A DNA stretch of 9,927 nt from Paracoccaceae bacterium (GTDB lineage: Bacteria; Pseudomonadota; Alphaproteobacteria; Rhodobacterales; Rhodobacteraceae), in NCBI GenBank assembly GCA_030625695.1, contig DAOUQK010000116.1, positions 1 through 9,927 on the forward strand, read 5' to 3'. Positions 1-6,413 of the stretch are shown here, piece after piece. The first letter of the stretch is position 1. Each line of letters starts with the position of its first letter. The notes under the pieces were generated by a model. The model was not told the DNA's origin, did not search any database, and saw only the letters and a list, made by a program, of their open reading frames with translations. The translations under genes and the position numbers were made by a program.

Positions 1-405
1 GCCGAATTCATCTATCCCATACCAGCCCAGCGTATCTGCAATAATCGTGGCCATCGGGCGCAGCGCCGGAAAGCTGCTCCATAATCGCTGGGAAATATTC
101 AGGTGGGTGCCATGCAGGGCGCGGGTTTTGCCGGAATAAAACCGTTCCGACAAATCAGTGGCATTCCACAGGTTCAAATCCCCCACCTGCGGCCCCTCGA
201 CCGAAGATATGCGAAAGAAATGGCCCGCCGGCACCGCGAAACACCGTGCCTCGCGCGCCGGGATCAGAACCTCGTGGGTTTTTTCGGCCTGTGCGCGGGC
301 GGACCGGTACAGCGCCATATCCGGCTGTGGCAATGTTTCAGGCGGATAGCAAATCACCGGGGCAATGGCCCGACGGGCATCCGCATCCTGGGGTTTATCA
401 GGCAT
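1..405 (-). CDS. DUF1989 / urea carboxylase-associated family protein (N-terminal 135 residues, 3' end outside window)
   Basis: The visible part starts with ATG at 405, after a good ribosome binding site (AAGGTGA, 5 bases from the ATG), and runs off the left edge without a stop. The visible protein begins MPDKPQDADARR. It carries the family pattern: a GDLNLWNATDLSERF stretch (residues 75-89), then KTRALHGTHL (93-102), RLWS (107-110) and RPMATIIADTLGWYGID (116-132). Family knowledge: DUF1989 proteins usually occur as adjacent pairs beside urea/guanidine carboxylase, and such pairs have been shown to be carboxyguanidine deiminases. Here no carboxylase or second DUF1989 gene is visible, so the substrate is open; a partner could lie beyond the window. 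It follows the small four-cysteine gene by 14 bp and is probably the distal part of the sdhB transcription unit. The family call is firm; the function is not. Confidence 0.85.
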   Translation of the reverse strand, partial: MPDKPQDADARRAIAPVICYPPETLPQPDMALYRSARAQAEKTHEVLIPAREARCFAVPAGHFFRISSVEGPQVGDLNLWNATDLSERFYSGKTRALHGTHLNISQRLWSSFPALRPMATIIADTLGWYGIDEFG

Positions 406-419
406 GTTTTTCACCTTTT

Positions 420-623
420 TTACGCGAGAGGCGGGGCTTGCTTGCGCAAACAATCCTTTGGTTCATCCAGCCCCGGTTGCGTGGCCCCGCAATAGGCACA
501 ACGCCAGATCGCACCCACCTTGCCCAACCGCCAGCGACAGTTACGGGTCAGGGTGGTGGTACGCCGCTGATACCACAGAAAGCCAAAAACCCCCGCCACC
601 AGCAACAGTGCAAGAAGCGGCAT
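420..623 (-). CDS. Small membrane-anchored four-cysteine (zinc-ribbon-like) protein, function unknown
   Basis: This is a 67-residue protein. Residues 2-17 (PLLALLLVAGVFGFLW) form one hydrophobic helix, followed by basic residues (QRR), which suggests an inner-membrane anchor with the rest in the cytoplasm. The soluble part has four cysteines, C29, C42, C45 and C58, arranged C-x12-C-x2-C-x12-C. This symmetric spacing with a CAYC knuckle looks like a zinc ribbon or rubredoxin-type metal site. The ATG shares one base with the stop of the upstream AhpD-like gene (TGATG), and an AAAAGG ribosome binding site lies inside that gene, so translational coupling is likely. I do not recognise a named family. 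Metal binding is inferred from the cysteine pattern alone. An alternative is a disulfide-bearing protein if the tail were periplasmic. Confidence 0.75.
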   Translation of the reverse strand: MPLLALLLVAGVFGFLWYQRRTTTLTRNCRWRLGKVGAIWRCAYCGATQPGLDEPKDCLRKQAPPLA

Positions 624-1204
624 CAGTCGCCTTTTGCCGCCAGGGCCGCCACCTTTACGCCAAAGGCCGCATAAGAGCTGGAATGATCCGCCGCAGTGCT
701 GTTATGGGCCGGGTGCGCGGCGGGGTTTGCGCCATAGTCAAAGTCCACACCGGCCCCCTCGATGAGCCGATTCATCATGTTGAACAGCCCGCAAACCTGG
801 ATCGCCTCGAACATTTCGCCCTCAGAATTGCCAGCATCCAGTACCGCCTGTGCGTCGGCCTGCACCAGACGGCTGGGCAAGGTGTTAAGCTTGCGCACAT
901 AAGCCAGCAGCGCGCGCATCTTGTCAGACACCGGCGCGCTGTCCAGATCATCCAAAAGCGCCTTGACCAGACCCGGTTCAATCCCAAAAAGTTCCGCATA
1001 AACCAGATGCGAATCAAAACAGAAACTGCACGCATTCAGCCCCGACACATAGGTGGCGATCAATTCGCGCTCTGCCACGCTTAGCGCGCCTTCGCCCCGC
1101 AAGACGTCATCGGTGAACTGCATCAGCGGTTCGACACCTTTGGGAAACCGTGAAAACAGGTCGGCCAGATGGGCCTTGGCGGGCAGGCTGGGAAAGTGCG
1201 GCAA
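623..1204 (-). CDS. AhpD-like / carboxymuconolactone decarboxylase-family peroxidase-related protein
   Basis: The 193-residue protein is all-helical in character. It contains the AhpD-type redox motif NACSFCFDSH (57-66), giving a C59-x2-C62-x3-H66 active site, preceded by acidic residues in VAERELIA (43-50). Family knowledge: proteins of this type (the 'uncharacterised peroxidase-related' branch) use the vicinal cysteines to reduce peroxides or act as disulfide reductases, usually as oligomers in the cytoplasm; the natural reductant varies. The start is TTG at 1204, chosen because AAAGGAA sits about 6 bases upstream and the protein then begins MPHFPSLP. It lies 21 bp after the sdhB stop, so it probably shares the sdhB transcript; a role in handling peroxide from respiratory flavin or iron-sulfur centres is inference only. 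The residues after about 165 are low in complexity (HPAHNSTAADHSSSY) and lie outside the conserved domain. Confidence 0.88.
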   Translation of the reverse strand: MPHFPSLPAKAHLADLFSRFPKGVEPLMQFTDDVLRGEGALSVAERELIATYVSGLNACSFCFDSHLVYAELFGIEPGLVKALLDDLDSAPVSDKMRALLAYVRKLNTLPSRLVQADAQAVLDAGNSEGEMFEAIQVCGLFNMMNRLIEGAGVDFDYGANPAAHPAHNSTAADHSSSYAAFGVKVAALAAKGD

Positions 1205-1225
1205 GGCGGGTTCCTTTTGTTGGGG

Positions 1226-2005
1226 TCAGTGCACCCTGTCGGCAATCATCTTTTTGATTTCGACAATTGCCTTGGCCGGGTTCAACCCCTTGGGGCAGGT
1301 CTTGGCGCAGTTCATGATCGTGTGGCACCGATAAAGCTTGAACGGGTCTTCCAGCCCATCCAGCCGCTCGCCGGTTGCCTCGTCGCGTGAATCGATGATC
1401 CAGCGATAGGCATGCAGCAACGCCGCCGGGCCAAGATAACGATCGGAATTCCACCAGTAGGACGGGCACGATGTCGAACAGGATGCGCACATGACACATT
1501 CATAAAGACCGTCCAGCTTTTTGCGGTCCTCGATCGACTGTTTCCATTCCTTGGCCGGGCGATTTGTCTTGGTTTCAAGCCACGGCATGATGCTGGCGTG
1601 CTGGGCATAGAAATGATTAAGGTCGGGGACCAGATCCTTGACCACCGCCATATGTGGCAGCGGATAGATTTTCACATCGCCCTTGATTTCGTCCATGCCA
1701 TAGATACAGGCCAGCGTATTGATCCCGCCGATGTTCATCGCACAGGACCCGCAAATCCCTTCGCGGCAGGACCGCCGGAATGTCAGGGTCGGGTCGGTTT
1801 CGGATTTGATCTTGATCAGTGCGTCCAAAATCATTGGCCCGCAATTATCCATATCCACGAAATACGTATCCACCGACGGGTTTTTTCCGTCGTCCGGATT
1901 CCAGCGGTAAATCTGGAACTTGCGCAGATTGGTGGCACCTTCCGGCTTTGGCCAGGTTTTGCCAGTGGTGATACGGCTGTTTTTCGGCAGGGTCAGTTGG
2001 ACCAT
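1226..2005 (-). CDS. sdhB: Succinate dehydrogenase iron-sulfur subunit
   Basis: The 259-residue protein passes electrons from the SdhA flavin through three iron-sulfur clusters to ubiquinone in complex II at the inner face of the cytoplasmic membrane. The N-terminal plant-type ferredoxin domain has C80, C85, C88 and C100 (CREGICGSC plus a distal C) for the [2Fe-2S] centre. The C-terminal helical domain has C170, C173, C176 and then C180 (CVMCASCSTSC), and C227, C233 and C237 (CHTIMNCAKTC), for the [4Fe-4S] and [3Fe-4S] centres. W185 in PSYWWN is at the position of the quinone-site tryptophan. Length is normal for alphaproteobacterial SdhB. The ATG follows GAGGTGA at a good distance. Unusually, sdhB does not follow sdhA directly: a sulfotransferase and an FkbM methyltransferase gene lie between, with a 91 bp gap before sdhB. 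Confidence 0.98.
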   Translation of the reverse strand: MVQLTLPKNSRITTGKTWPKPEGATNLRKFQIYRWNPDDGKNPSVDTYFVDMDNCGPMILDALIKIKSETDPTLTFRRSCREGICGSCAMNIGGINTLACIYGMDEIKGDVKIYPLPHMAVVKDLVPDLNHFYAQHASIMPWLETKTNRPAKEWKQSIEDRKKLDGLYECVMCASCSTSCPSYWWNSDRYLGPAALLHAYRWIIDSRDEATGERLDGLEDPFKLYRCHTIMNCAKTCPKGLNPAKAIVEIKKMIADRVH

Positions 2006-2049
2006 TTTTTCACCTCGTTAGGCCAAGGGATGTGGCAATGATAAGGATA

Positions 2050-2066
2050 CTGGCCGGATTGGCCAG
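2050..2066 (-). other. Short GC-rich hairpin between the fkbM-type gene and sdhB
   Basis: In the 91 bp gap upstream of sdhB the minus strand reads CTGGCC-AATCC-GGCCAG, a perfect 6 bp GC-rich stem with a 5-base loop. No run of T follows it, so it is not a typical intrinsic terminator. It could be an mRNA-stabilising or processing structure that separates sdhB translation from the upstream pair, or chance. The same gap holds a 10 bp direct repeat, GGATTGGCCA on the plus strand at 2056-2065 and 2087-2096. A weak -10-like TATCAT (2038-2043) has no convincing -35 partner. Confidence 0.35.
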
Positions 2067-2096
2067 CGTTTCTGGGTGGCAAGGCAGGATTGGCCA

Positions 2097-2807
2097 TCAT
2101 AGCGCATCCCACCGTGTAAACAGGGCGTCGAAAAGGCGCGGCTGCGGGCCGCCTTTTCCGTCACCGGTAATACGCAGCATATCGCGCAACTCAAGCCCGG
2201 CCTTGGCAAGTTCGCCAATCGTGTGGCTGGGCGGGGCAACGCCATCGAACCGCTTGGTGACAGACAGTTCGACAATCACGAATTCGGCACGGCGCAATGT
2301 TTCGCCCGCCCCCTGAAGCACCTCGAGTTCGTACCCTTCGGTGTCAATTTTCAGCCCCACGCAACCGGGGTAATCCGCCATGATCTGATCAAGCGGCACA
2401 ATCGGTACGCTGCGCGTCTCGTAGTCGACGATATTGCGCCCCATCGGTCCGGTCACTTTGCGAAACCCCGCCATCGCGGCGTTCCTGCCCTTTTTCATGA
2501 TCGGAATGTGCAGGTCCAGCTGGCCCGTTTCAGCACCAACCGCAACCGCGTGAAAGTCGTAATCCTGTGGGGCCTGCCGCGCGACCATTTCGGCCTCGGA
2601 TTCGGCACGCGGGTCAATCAGGACGAATTTTGTCGTATCAAAGGCCCGGTACAACTGGGGCGTGCCGGAATGCACGCCAACATCCACCACCACATCAGGT
2701 GTGAACCCAAAGGACTGCAAATACTGGTGCCTGTCCTTGTTCGGAACGGCCACCTGCGCGCGCTGTTGCAGAATGCGTTTGATGTTGATTTTCGCGGCCG
2801 CGCTCAT
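2097..2807 (-). CDS. FkbM-family SAM-dependent methyltransferase
   Basis: The 236-residue protein has a Rossmann-type methyltransferase fold. SAM-binding motif I is VVVDVGVHSGTPQLY (39-53), the acidic end of strand 2 is LIDPRAE (63-69), and the FkbM signature KIDTEGYELEVLQGA lies at 153-167. Family knowledge: FkbM proteins are O-methyltransferases, often acting on sugars of surface polysaccharides, lipids or secondary metabolites. The acceptor cannot be read from sequence. No signal peptide or membrane segment is seen, so it is cytoplasmic. Its ATG overlaps the stop of the upstream sulfotransferase gene by 4 bp (ATGA), strong evidence that the two are translated as a pair. It ends 91 bp before sdhB. 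Length is typical of a stand-alone FkbM domain, with no fused glycosyltransferase. Confidence 0.92.
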   Translation of the reverse strand: MSAAAKINIKRILQQRAQVAVPNKDRHQYLQSFGFTPDVVVDVGVHSGTPQLYRAFDTTKFVLIDPRAESEAEMVARQAPQDYDFHAVAVGAETGQLDLHIPIMKKGRNAAMAGFRKVTGPMGRNIVDYETRSVPIVPLDQIMADYPGCVGLKIDTEGYELEVLQGAGETLRRAEFVIVELSVTKRFDGVAPPSHTIGELAKAGLELRDMLRITGDGKGGPQPRLFDALFTRWDAL

Positions 2808-3637
2808 ACGGTTTGCGCCCCCGATGCAAAAAGTGGCTGGTTCACGCGCACCAGTTCAGAAACTTTCCTGCGCGCGCTTTTCTCAAGTTTCAGGGTGTTT
2901 ACCAGCCGCTGAAATTCCAGCGCACCGGCGTTCAGGCTGGGGTTGCTGTGCCGGTCCATCGCGGTAAGCGTGGCAATCACGTCATCATCCAGACCGGCGT
3001 GGCGCAATATTTGCAGGCCCGGCCTGTGTGGGTCTGTTTCGTCCTCGATCCGGAAAAACCGGGCGCGCGGGGCACCGACCAGCGCCTGCATCCGGTGCGC
3101 CAGATCATCCCATGTTCCGCAATTCTGTGTGTCGGCATCAAACACCGAACGCGAATGCGGATAGTGATCCGTTTTCACCGCCTGATTATAGACGCTGTTC
3201 TTCCAGGATGGCATCTGGCGGGTGCAAAACACATAATCGGGCACAAAAGGCGCGAAATATGTGTTCAGAAGGTCAATGATTTCCTCAAGCCGGGGATAAA
3301 GCGTCGTCACACCGCCCTTACCCAGCATCGCGCCCGGCAGGTTTTCGTGACTGATCAGCACCGGCGTGACACCGCCCACCAATTGGTCGCGCACCCCGGT
3401 GATCAGGTTGATCAGGTTCTGTTTGCGCTTTGGTGACGGATCAAGGCTGAACTGCATGGCGGCCCGCCCCATCGCCCGTGTCTGGCTGCCTTTGACCGGG
3501 GTCAGGACATCCAGAAACGGCTGCAACAGGCGCTGATTGCGCCGGATGAAATGGTGCAGCGACGTCGACGCCGTTTTCTGAACACCGCAATGGATGGTCA
3601 GGCGCCGTGCCACAGTTTTATCCCGATCCGTTGTCAC
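2804..3637 (-). CDS. PAPS-dependent sulfotransferase-like protein
   Basis: The 277-residue protein shows the two hallmarks of PAPS sulfotransferases. The 5'-phosphosulfate loop resembles a P-loop, HCGVQKTASTSLHHF (16-30), with K21, T22 and S24-S26 in place. The 3'-phosphate-binding region is FCTRQMPSWKNSVYNQ (137-152), with R140 and S148 matching the conserved Arg and Ser. The segment PVLISHENL (92-100) fits the following core strand. Family knowledge: such enzymes transfer sulfate from PAPS to carbohydrates, lipids or small molecules. The acceptor is unknown here and activity is inferred. No membrane anchor is visible, unlike Golgi-type homologues. The start chosen is GTG at 3637, 11 bp after the sdhA stop; its ribosome binding site is weak, and a second GTG at codon 9 (3613) is possible. 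It overlaps the next gene by 4 bp and so sits inside the sdh transcript. Confidence 0.82.
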   Translation of the reverse strand: MTTDRDKTVARRLTIHCGVQKTASTSLHHFIRRNQRLLQPFLDVLTPVKGSQTRAMGRAAMQFSLDPSPKRKQNLINLITGVRDQLVGGVTPVLISHENLPGAMLGKGGVTTLYPRLEEIIDLLNTYFAPFVPDYVFCTRQMPSWKNSVYNQAVKTDHYPHSRSVFDADTQNCGTWDDLAHRMQALVGAPRARFFRIEDETDPHRPGLQILRHAGLDDDVIATLTAMDRHSNPSLNAGALEFQRLVNTLKLEKSARRKVSELVRVNQPLFASGAQTV

Positions 3638-3648
3638 AACCCGACAGC

Positions 3649-5454
3649 CTAAAACGTGCGGGCCTTGGGGGCGATCTTTTTCAGGCTGATTCCACCCTCG
3701 GCCTCGGTTGTCAGGGTCTTGGTCACAACCGGGCGATAGCTAAGATCGACCTTGTTGCCATCAACCCGCGCTATGGTGTGGACACGCCATTTCTTGTCAT
3801 CGCGTTTCGGGAAATCCTCGTGTGCGTGCGCGCCACGGCTTTCTTCGCGCGCAGCAGCGCCGGTGATAGTGGCCAGCGCACTTGGCATCAGGTTGGTCAG
3901 TTCCAGCGTTTCCATCAGATCACTGTTCCACACCAGCGACCGGTCGGTAACATGCAGATCATTCATTTTGGTGGCAATTACATCCATCTTTTCCACGCCC
4001 TCGGCCATGGTCTTGGCGGTGCGGAATACGGCCGCATCTGCCTGCATGGTTTTCTGCATTTCCAGACGTAATTCAGCCGTCGGCACGCCGCCCTTGGCAT
4101 TGCGCAACCCGTCAAACCGGTCAAACGCCGCATCCACACTGGCCTGATTCAGCATCGCGGCCGGCGCATCGCCATCCACCACCTTGCCGGCACGAATGGC
4201 CGCCGCGCGACCAAACACCACCAGATCAATAAGTGAATTGGACCCAAGCCGGTTGGCACCATGCACCGAGGCACAGCCTGCCTCGCCCACGGCCATAAGG
4301 CCGGGCACCACGGCGGTGGGGTCTTCCTTGGTCGGGTTCAGGGCCTCGCCCCAGTAATTGGTCGGAATGCCGCCCATGTTGTAATGCACGGTTGGCAGAA
4401 CCGGGATCGGTTCCTTGGTCACATCCACCCCGGCAAAAATCTTGGCGCTTTCGGAAATTCCCGGCAGTCGTTCGGCCAGTGCTTCGGGTGGCAGGTGGGA
4501 CAGGTTAAGGTGGATATGGTCGCCATCCGCGCCCACGCCCCGGCCTTCGCGGATTTCCATGGTCATGGAACGCGACACGTAATCGCGCGGGGCCAGATCC
4601 TTGTACTGGGGCGCATAACGCTCCATGAACCGTTCGCCTTCAGAGTTGGTCAGATAACCACCCTCGCCGCGCGCACCTTCGGTGATCAGGCAGCCGGCAC
4701 CGTAAATGCCGGTCGGGTGGAACTGAATAAACTCCATGTCCTGCAAAGGCAGGCCGGCACGGGCAACCATGCCACCACCATCGCCGGTACAGGTATGTGC
4801 CGATGTGGCGCTGAAAAAGGCCCGGCCATAGCCGCCGGTGGCCAGAACCACCATCTTGGCGTTGAACACATGCATGGTGCCATCGTCCAGCTTCCAGCAG
4901 ACAACACCCTGACATACGCCATCGTCAGACATGATCAGGTCGATGGCAAAATATTCGATATAGAACTCGGCATTATGCTTAAGGCTTTGACCATACAGCG
5001 TATGCAAAATGGCGTGGCCGGTCCGGTCGGCAGCGGCGCAGGTACGCTGCACCGCCGGGCCATCGCCGAATTCAGTGGTATGCCCGCCAAACGGGCGCTG
5101 ATATATCTTGCCCTCTTCGGTGCGCGAAAACGGCACGCCATAATGCTCCAGCTCATAAACTGCCTTGGGGGCCTCGCGTGCAAGGTACTCCATCGCGTCG
5201 GTGTCACCCAGCCAATCGCTGCCCTTGACCGTGTCATACATGTGCCACTGCCAGTGATCCGGCCCCATGTTCGACAATGACGCGGCAATACCGCCTTGCG
5301 CGGCCACCGTGTGCGACCGGGTCGGGAACACCTTGGTCACGCAGGCGGTGCGCAAGCCTTGTTCGGCCATGCCCAGAGTGGCGCGCAGACCGGCGCCGCC
5401 AGCGCCGACAACCACAACATCATAGTCATGGGTTTCATATTCATAAGTTGCCAT
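3649..5454 (-). CDS. sdhA: Succinate dehydrogenase flavoprotein subunit
   Basis: The 601-residue catalytic subunit of complex II oxidises succinate to fumarate using covalently bound FAD on the cytoplasmic side of the inner membrane. Seen in order: the dinucleotide-binding motif VVVVGAGGAGLRA (13-25); SHTVAAQGG, with H48 as the flavin-linking histidine; HTTEFGDGPAVQR (125-137) in the capping region; HPTGIYGAG (246-254); the catalytic arginine in APRDYVSRSM (R290); TVHYNMGGIPT (355-365), with substrate-binding H357; and GEAGCASVHGANRLGSNSL (390-408). Length and motifs match functional alphaproteobacterial SdhA. The ATG follows GAAGGT. It is 55 bp downstream of sdhD, with a small tandem repeat in that gap, and 11 bp upstream of the sulfotransferase gene. 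Confidence 0.99.
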   Translation of the reverse strand: MATYEYETHDYDVVVVGAGGAGLRATLGMAEQGLRTACVTKVFPTRSHTVAAQGGIAASLSNMGPDHWQWHMYDTVKGSDWLGDTDAMEYLAREAPKAVYELEHYGVPFSRTEEGKIYQRPFGGHTTEFGDGPAVQRTCAAADRTGHAILHTLYGQSLKHNAEFYIEYFAIDLIMSDDGVCQGVVCWKLDDGTMHVFNAKMVVLATGGYGRAFFSATSAHTCTGDGGGMVARAGLPLQDMEFIQFHPTGIYGAGCLITEGARGEGGYLTNSEGERFMERYAPQYKDLAPRDYVSRSMTMEIREGRGVGADGDHIHLNLSHLPPEALAERLPGISESAKIFAGVDVTKEPIPVLPTVHYNMGGIPTNYWGEALNPTKEDPTAVVPGLMAVGEAGCASVHGANRLGSNSLIDLVVFGRAAAIRAGKVVDGDAPAAMLNQASVDAAFDRFDGLRNAKGGVPTAELRLEMQKTMQADAAVFRTAKTMAEGVEKMDVIATKMNDLHVTDRSLVWNSDLMETLELTNLMPSALATITGAAAREESRGAHAHEDFPKRDDKKWRVHTIARVDGNKVDLSYRPVVTKTLTTEAEGGISLKKIAPKARTF

Positions 5455-5485
5455 TGTGTCAGACCTTCAAAGCGCGATATTTCAG

Positions 5486-5527
5486 AGTGCTATTTTTACA
5501 GTGCTACTTTTACAGTGCTATTTTCGC
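5486..5527. repeat. Three-copy 14 bp tandem repeat over the 3' end of sdhD
   Basis: On the plus strand the units are AGTGCTATTTTTAC (5486-5499), AGTGCTACTTTTAC (5500-5513) and AGTGCTATTTTCGC (5514-5527). The last unit encodes the SdhD C-terminus (Ala-Lys-Ile-Ala-Leu) and the first bases of its TAA stop lie in the middle unit. The other two units are copies of this end, placed in the sdhD-sdhA spacer. It looks like slipped-strand duplication of the gene end and lengthens the spacer without altering SdhA. Confidence 0.85.
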
Positions 5528-5881
5528 GAGGGCAAACAACCCCGTAGCCGTCAGGCCATAGCTTAGGATAGTGGTGATCAGGATCAACACCTTGCGGGTG
5601 GAGTGATAGGTATAATCCTCAAACACCACCTGCATACCTTTGCGAAAATGCTGCATGCCGATCACCAGCATCAAGCCGGTGACAATCGCCGGGATGGGGC
5701 GAGAGAATACTTCCAGAACCTCGGCGTGACTACCGCCCAGGGCAGAGCCGAAAATATACAGGAAAGTCGGCACAATCAGGGCCAGGCCGACGGCGCTGAC
5801 CTGCATGTAGCGGTGGTGTTCCGTGCCGGAATGGGCAGAGCCACGGCCAGTTGCGCGTTTGCGATCGGTGATGAATTGCAT
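5510..5881 (-). CDS. sdhD: Succinate dehydrogenase hydrophobic membrane anchor subunit
   Basis: The 123-residue protein has three predicted membrane helices (about residues 27-48, 63-82 and 97-120). It anchors SdhAB to the inner membrane and helps form the heme b and ubiquinone sites together with SdhC. The diagnostic stretch is HFRKGMQVVFEDYTYH (78-93). H78 is the likely axial heme ligand, and the D89-Y90 pair corresponds to quinone-site residues in the family. The hydrophilic N-terminus is of the alphaproteobacterial type. The start at 5881 follows AAGGGG, and the gene lies 11 bp after sdhC. Its last codons and stop form one unit of a 14 bp tandem repeat that continues into the spacer to sdhA. 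Confidence 0.96.
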   Translation of the reverse strand: MQFITDRKRATGRGSAHSGTEHHRYMQVSAVGLALIVPTFLYIFGSALGGSHAEVLEVFSRPIPAIVTGLMLVIGMQHFRKGMQVVFEDYTYHSTRKVLILITTILSYGLTATGLFALAKIAL

Positions 5882-5892
5882 GGCGTCGCCCC

Positions 5893-6279
5893 TTATTGGA
5901 TTATTATCAGTGTCAGGATGGTCAGGATCACTGATCCGGCGACCACCGCCCAGCCAAGTTTTTCAGCCGTTTCAACCCCGAGTCCGTGACCCGCATCAAA
6001 CAGCAGATGCCGCAAGCCGCCAAGATAGTGATACCAAAGCGCCCAAAGCGAGAGGGTCATCACCAGATCGCCAAACCACGAGGTGATGAAACCATTGGCC
6101 AGCTCGTAAGCCTGCGCTGATGAGGCCGCTGCCAGCAACCACCAGACCGCGAGGAACGTAGCCCCGATCAGGGAAATCCCGGTCAATCGGTTCAGGATCG
6201 ACGCAATGGAGGTCAATTGCGGTCGGTAAATCGTCAGATGCGGTGAAAGTGGGCGCGGGCGGGGGTTGGTATCGGCCAT
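5893..6279 (-). CDS. sdhC: Succinate dehydrogenase cytochrome b556 subunit
   Basis: The 128-residue membrane subunit of complex II carries the family signature RPLSPHLTIYR (9-19), then SILNRLTG (27-34), whose Ser and Arg line the quinone site. The heme-binding segment is HYLGGLRHLLFDAG (84-97), with H84 as the expected axial heme b ligand. Three membrane helices are visible (about 33-52, 68-91 and 108-127). It is the first gene of the sdh block. An AAGGAG ribosome binding site is 5 bases before the ATG, directly after a 17 bp tandem duplication, and a promoter-like sequence is about 50 bp upstream. Confidence 0.97.
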   Translation of the reverse strand: MADTNPRPRPLSPHLTIYRPQLTSIASILNRLTGISLIGATFLAVWWLLAAASSAQAYELANGFITSWFGDLVMTLSLWALWYHYLGGLRHLLFDAGHGLGVETAEKLGWAVVAGSVILTILTLIIIQ

Positions 6280-6290
6280 GTCGGCTCCTT

Positions 6291-6324
6291 GATCCTGAGT
6301 AGTTGGCGATCCTGAGTAGCTGGC
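6291..6324. repeat. 17 bp tandem duplication in the sdhC leader
   Basis: Two adjacent plus-strand units, GATCCTGAGTAGTTGGC (6291-6307) and GATCCTGAGTAGCTGGC (6308-6324), differ at one base. They fill the space between the predicted transcription start and the sdhC ribosome binding site, so most of the short sdh 5' leader would consist of this duplication. Confidence 0.9.
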
Positions 6325-6328
6325 GCTG

Positions 6329-6356
6329 ATTTTAAAGGTTTTTCACCGACTGTCAC
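6329..6356 (-). promoter_or_regulatory. Predicted sigma-70-type promoter of sdhC
   Basis: On the minus strand there is GTGACA (6356-6351), a 16-base spacer, and TAAAAT (6334-6329). Each hexamer matches five of six consensus bases (TTGACA and TATAAT). The expected transcription start is around 6321-6323, giving a leader of about 42 bases to the sdhC ATG. It is the only clear promoter-like pair in the 177 bp gap ahead of sdhC, a natural place for the sdh promoter. This is prediction by eye. Confidence 0.55.
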
Positions 6357-6413
6357 GAGGAGAGACGTGAAAATGCGGTGGTTTTGAGGCCTCAGGTTGG
6401 ATTTTTGTTAATA

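Noticed and set aside
365..1084. Plus-strand open frame of 239 codons opposite the AhpD-like and small genes
   Set aside because: It crosses two minus-strand genes that have clear motifs and ribosome binding sites; no domain is visible in it.
1205..1228. sdhB and the AhpD-like gene are in the same frame, separated by one TGA, suggesting a read-through fusion
   Set aside because: A proper ribosome binding site precedes the second start, both proteins have normal ends, and there is no selenocysteine-like or frameshift element; same-frame placement is expected by chance one time in three.
1412..2041. Plus-strand open frame of 209 codons opposite sdhB
   Set aside because: It is antisense to the cysteine-cluster coding region of sdhB and is a composition artefact.
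2097..3637. Sulfotransferase/methyltransferase pair as a mobile element insertion in the sdh operon
   Set aside because: No transposase, integrase, inverted terminal repeats or target duplication is visible at either edge, and base composition by eye resembles the neighbours.
4261..5280. Plus-strand open frame of 339 codons opposite sdhA
   Set aside because: It is fully antisense to sdhA, is rich in His and Arg as expected of reverse-strand reading, and has no family motif.
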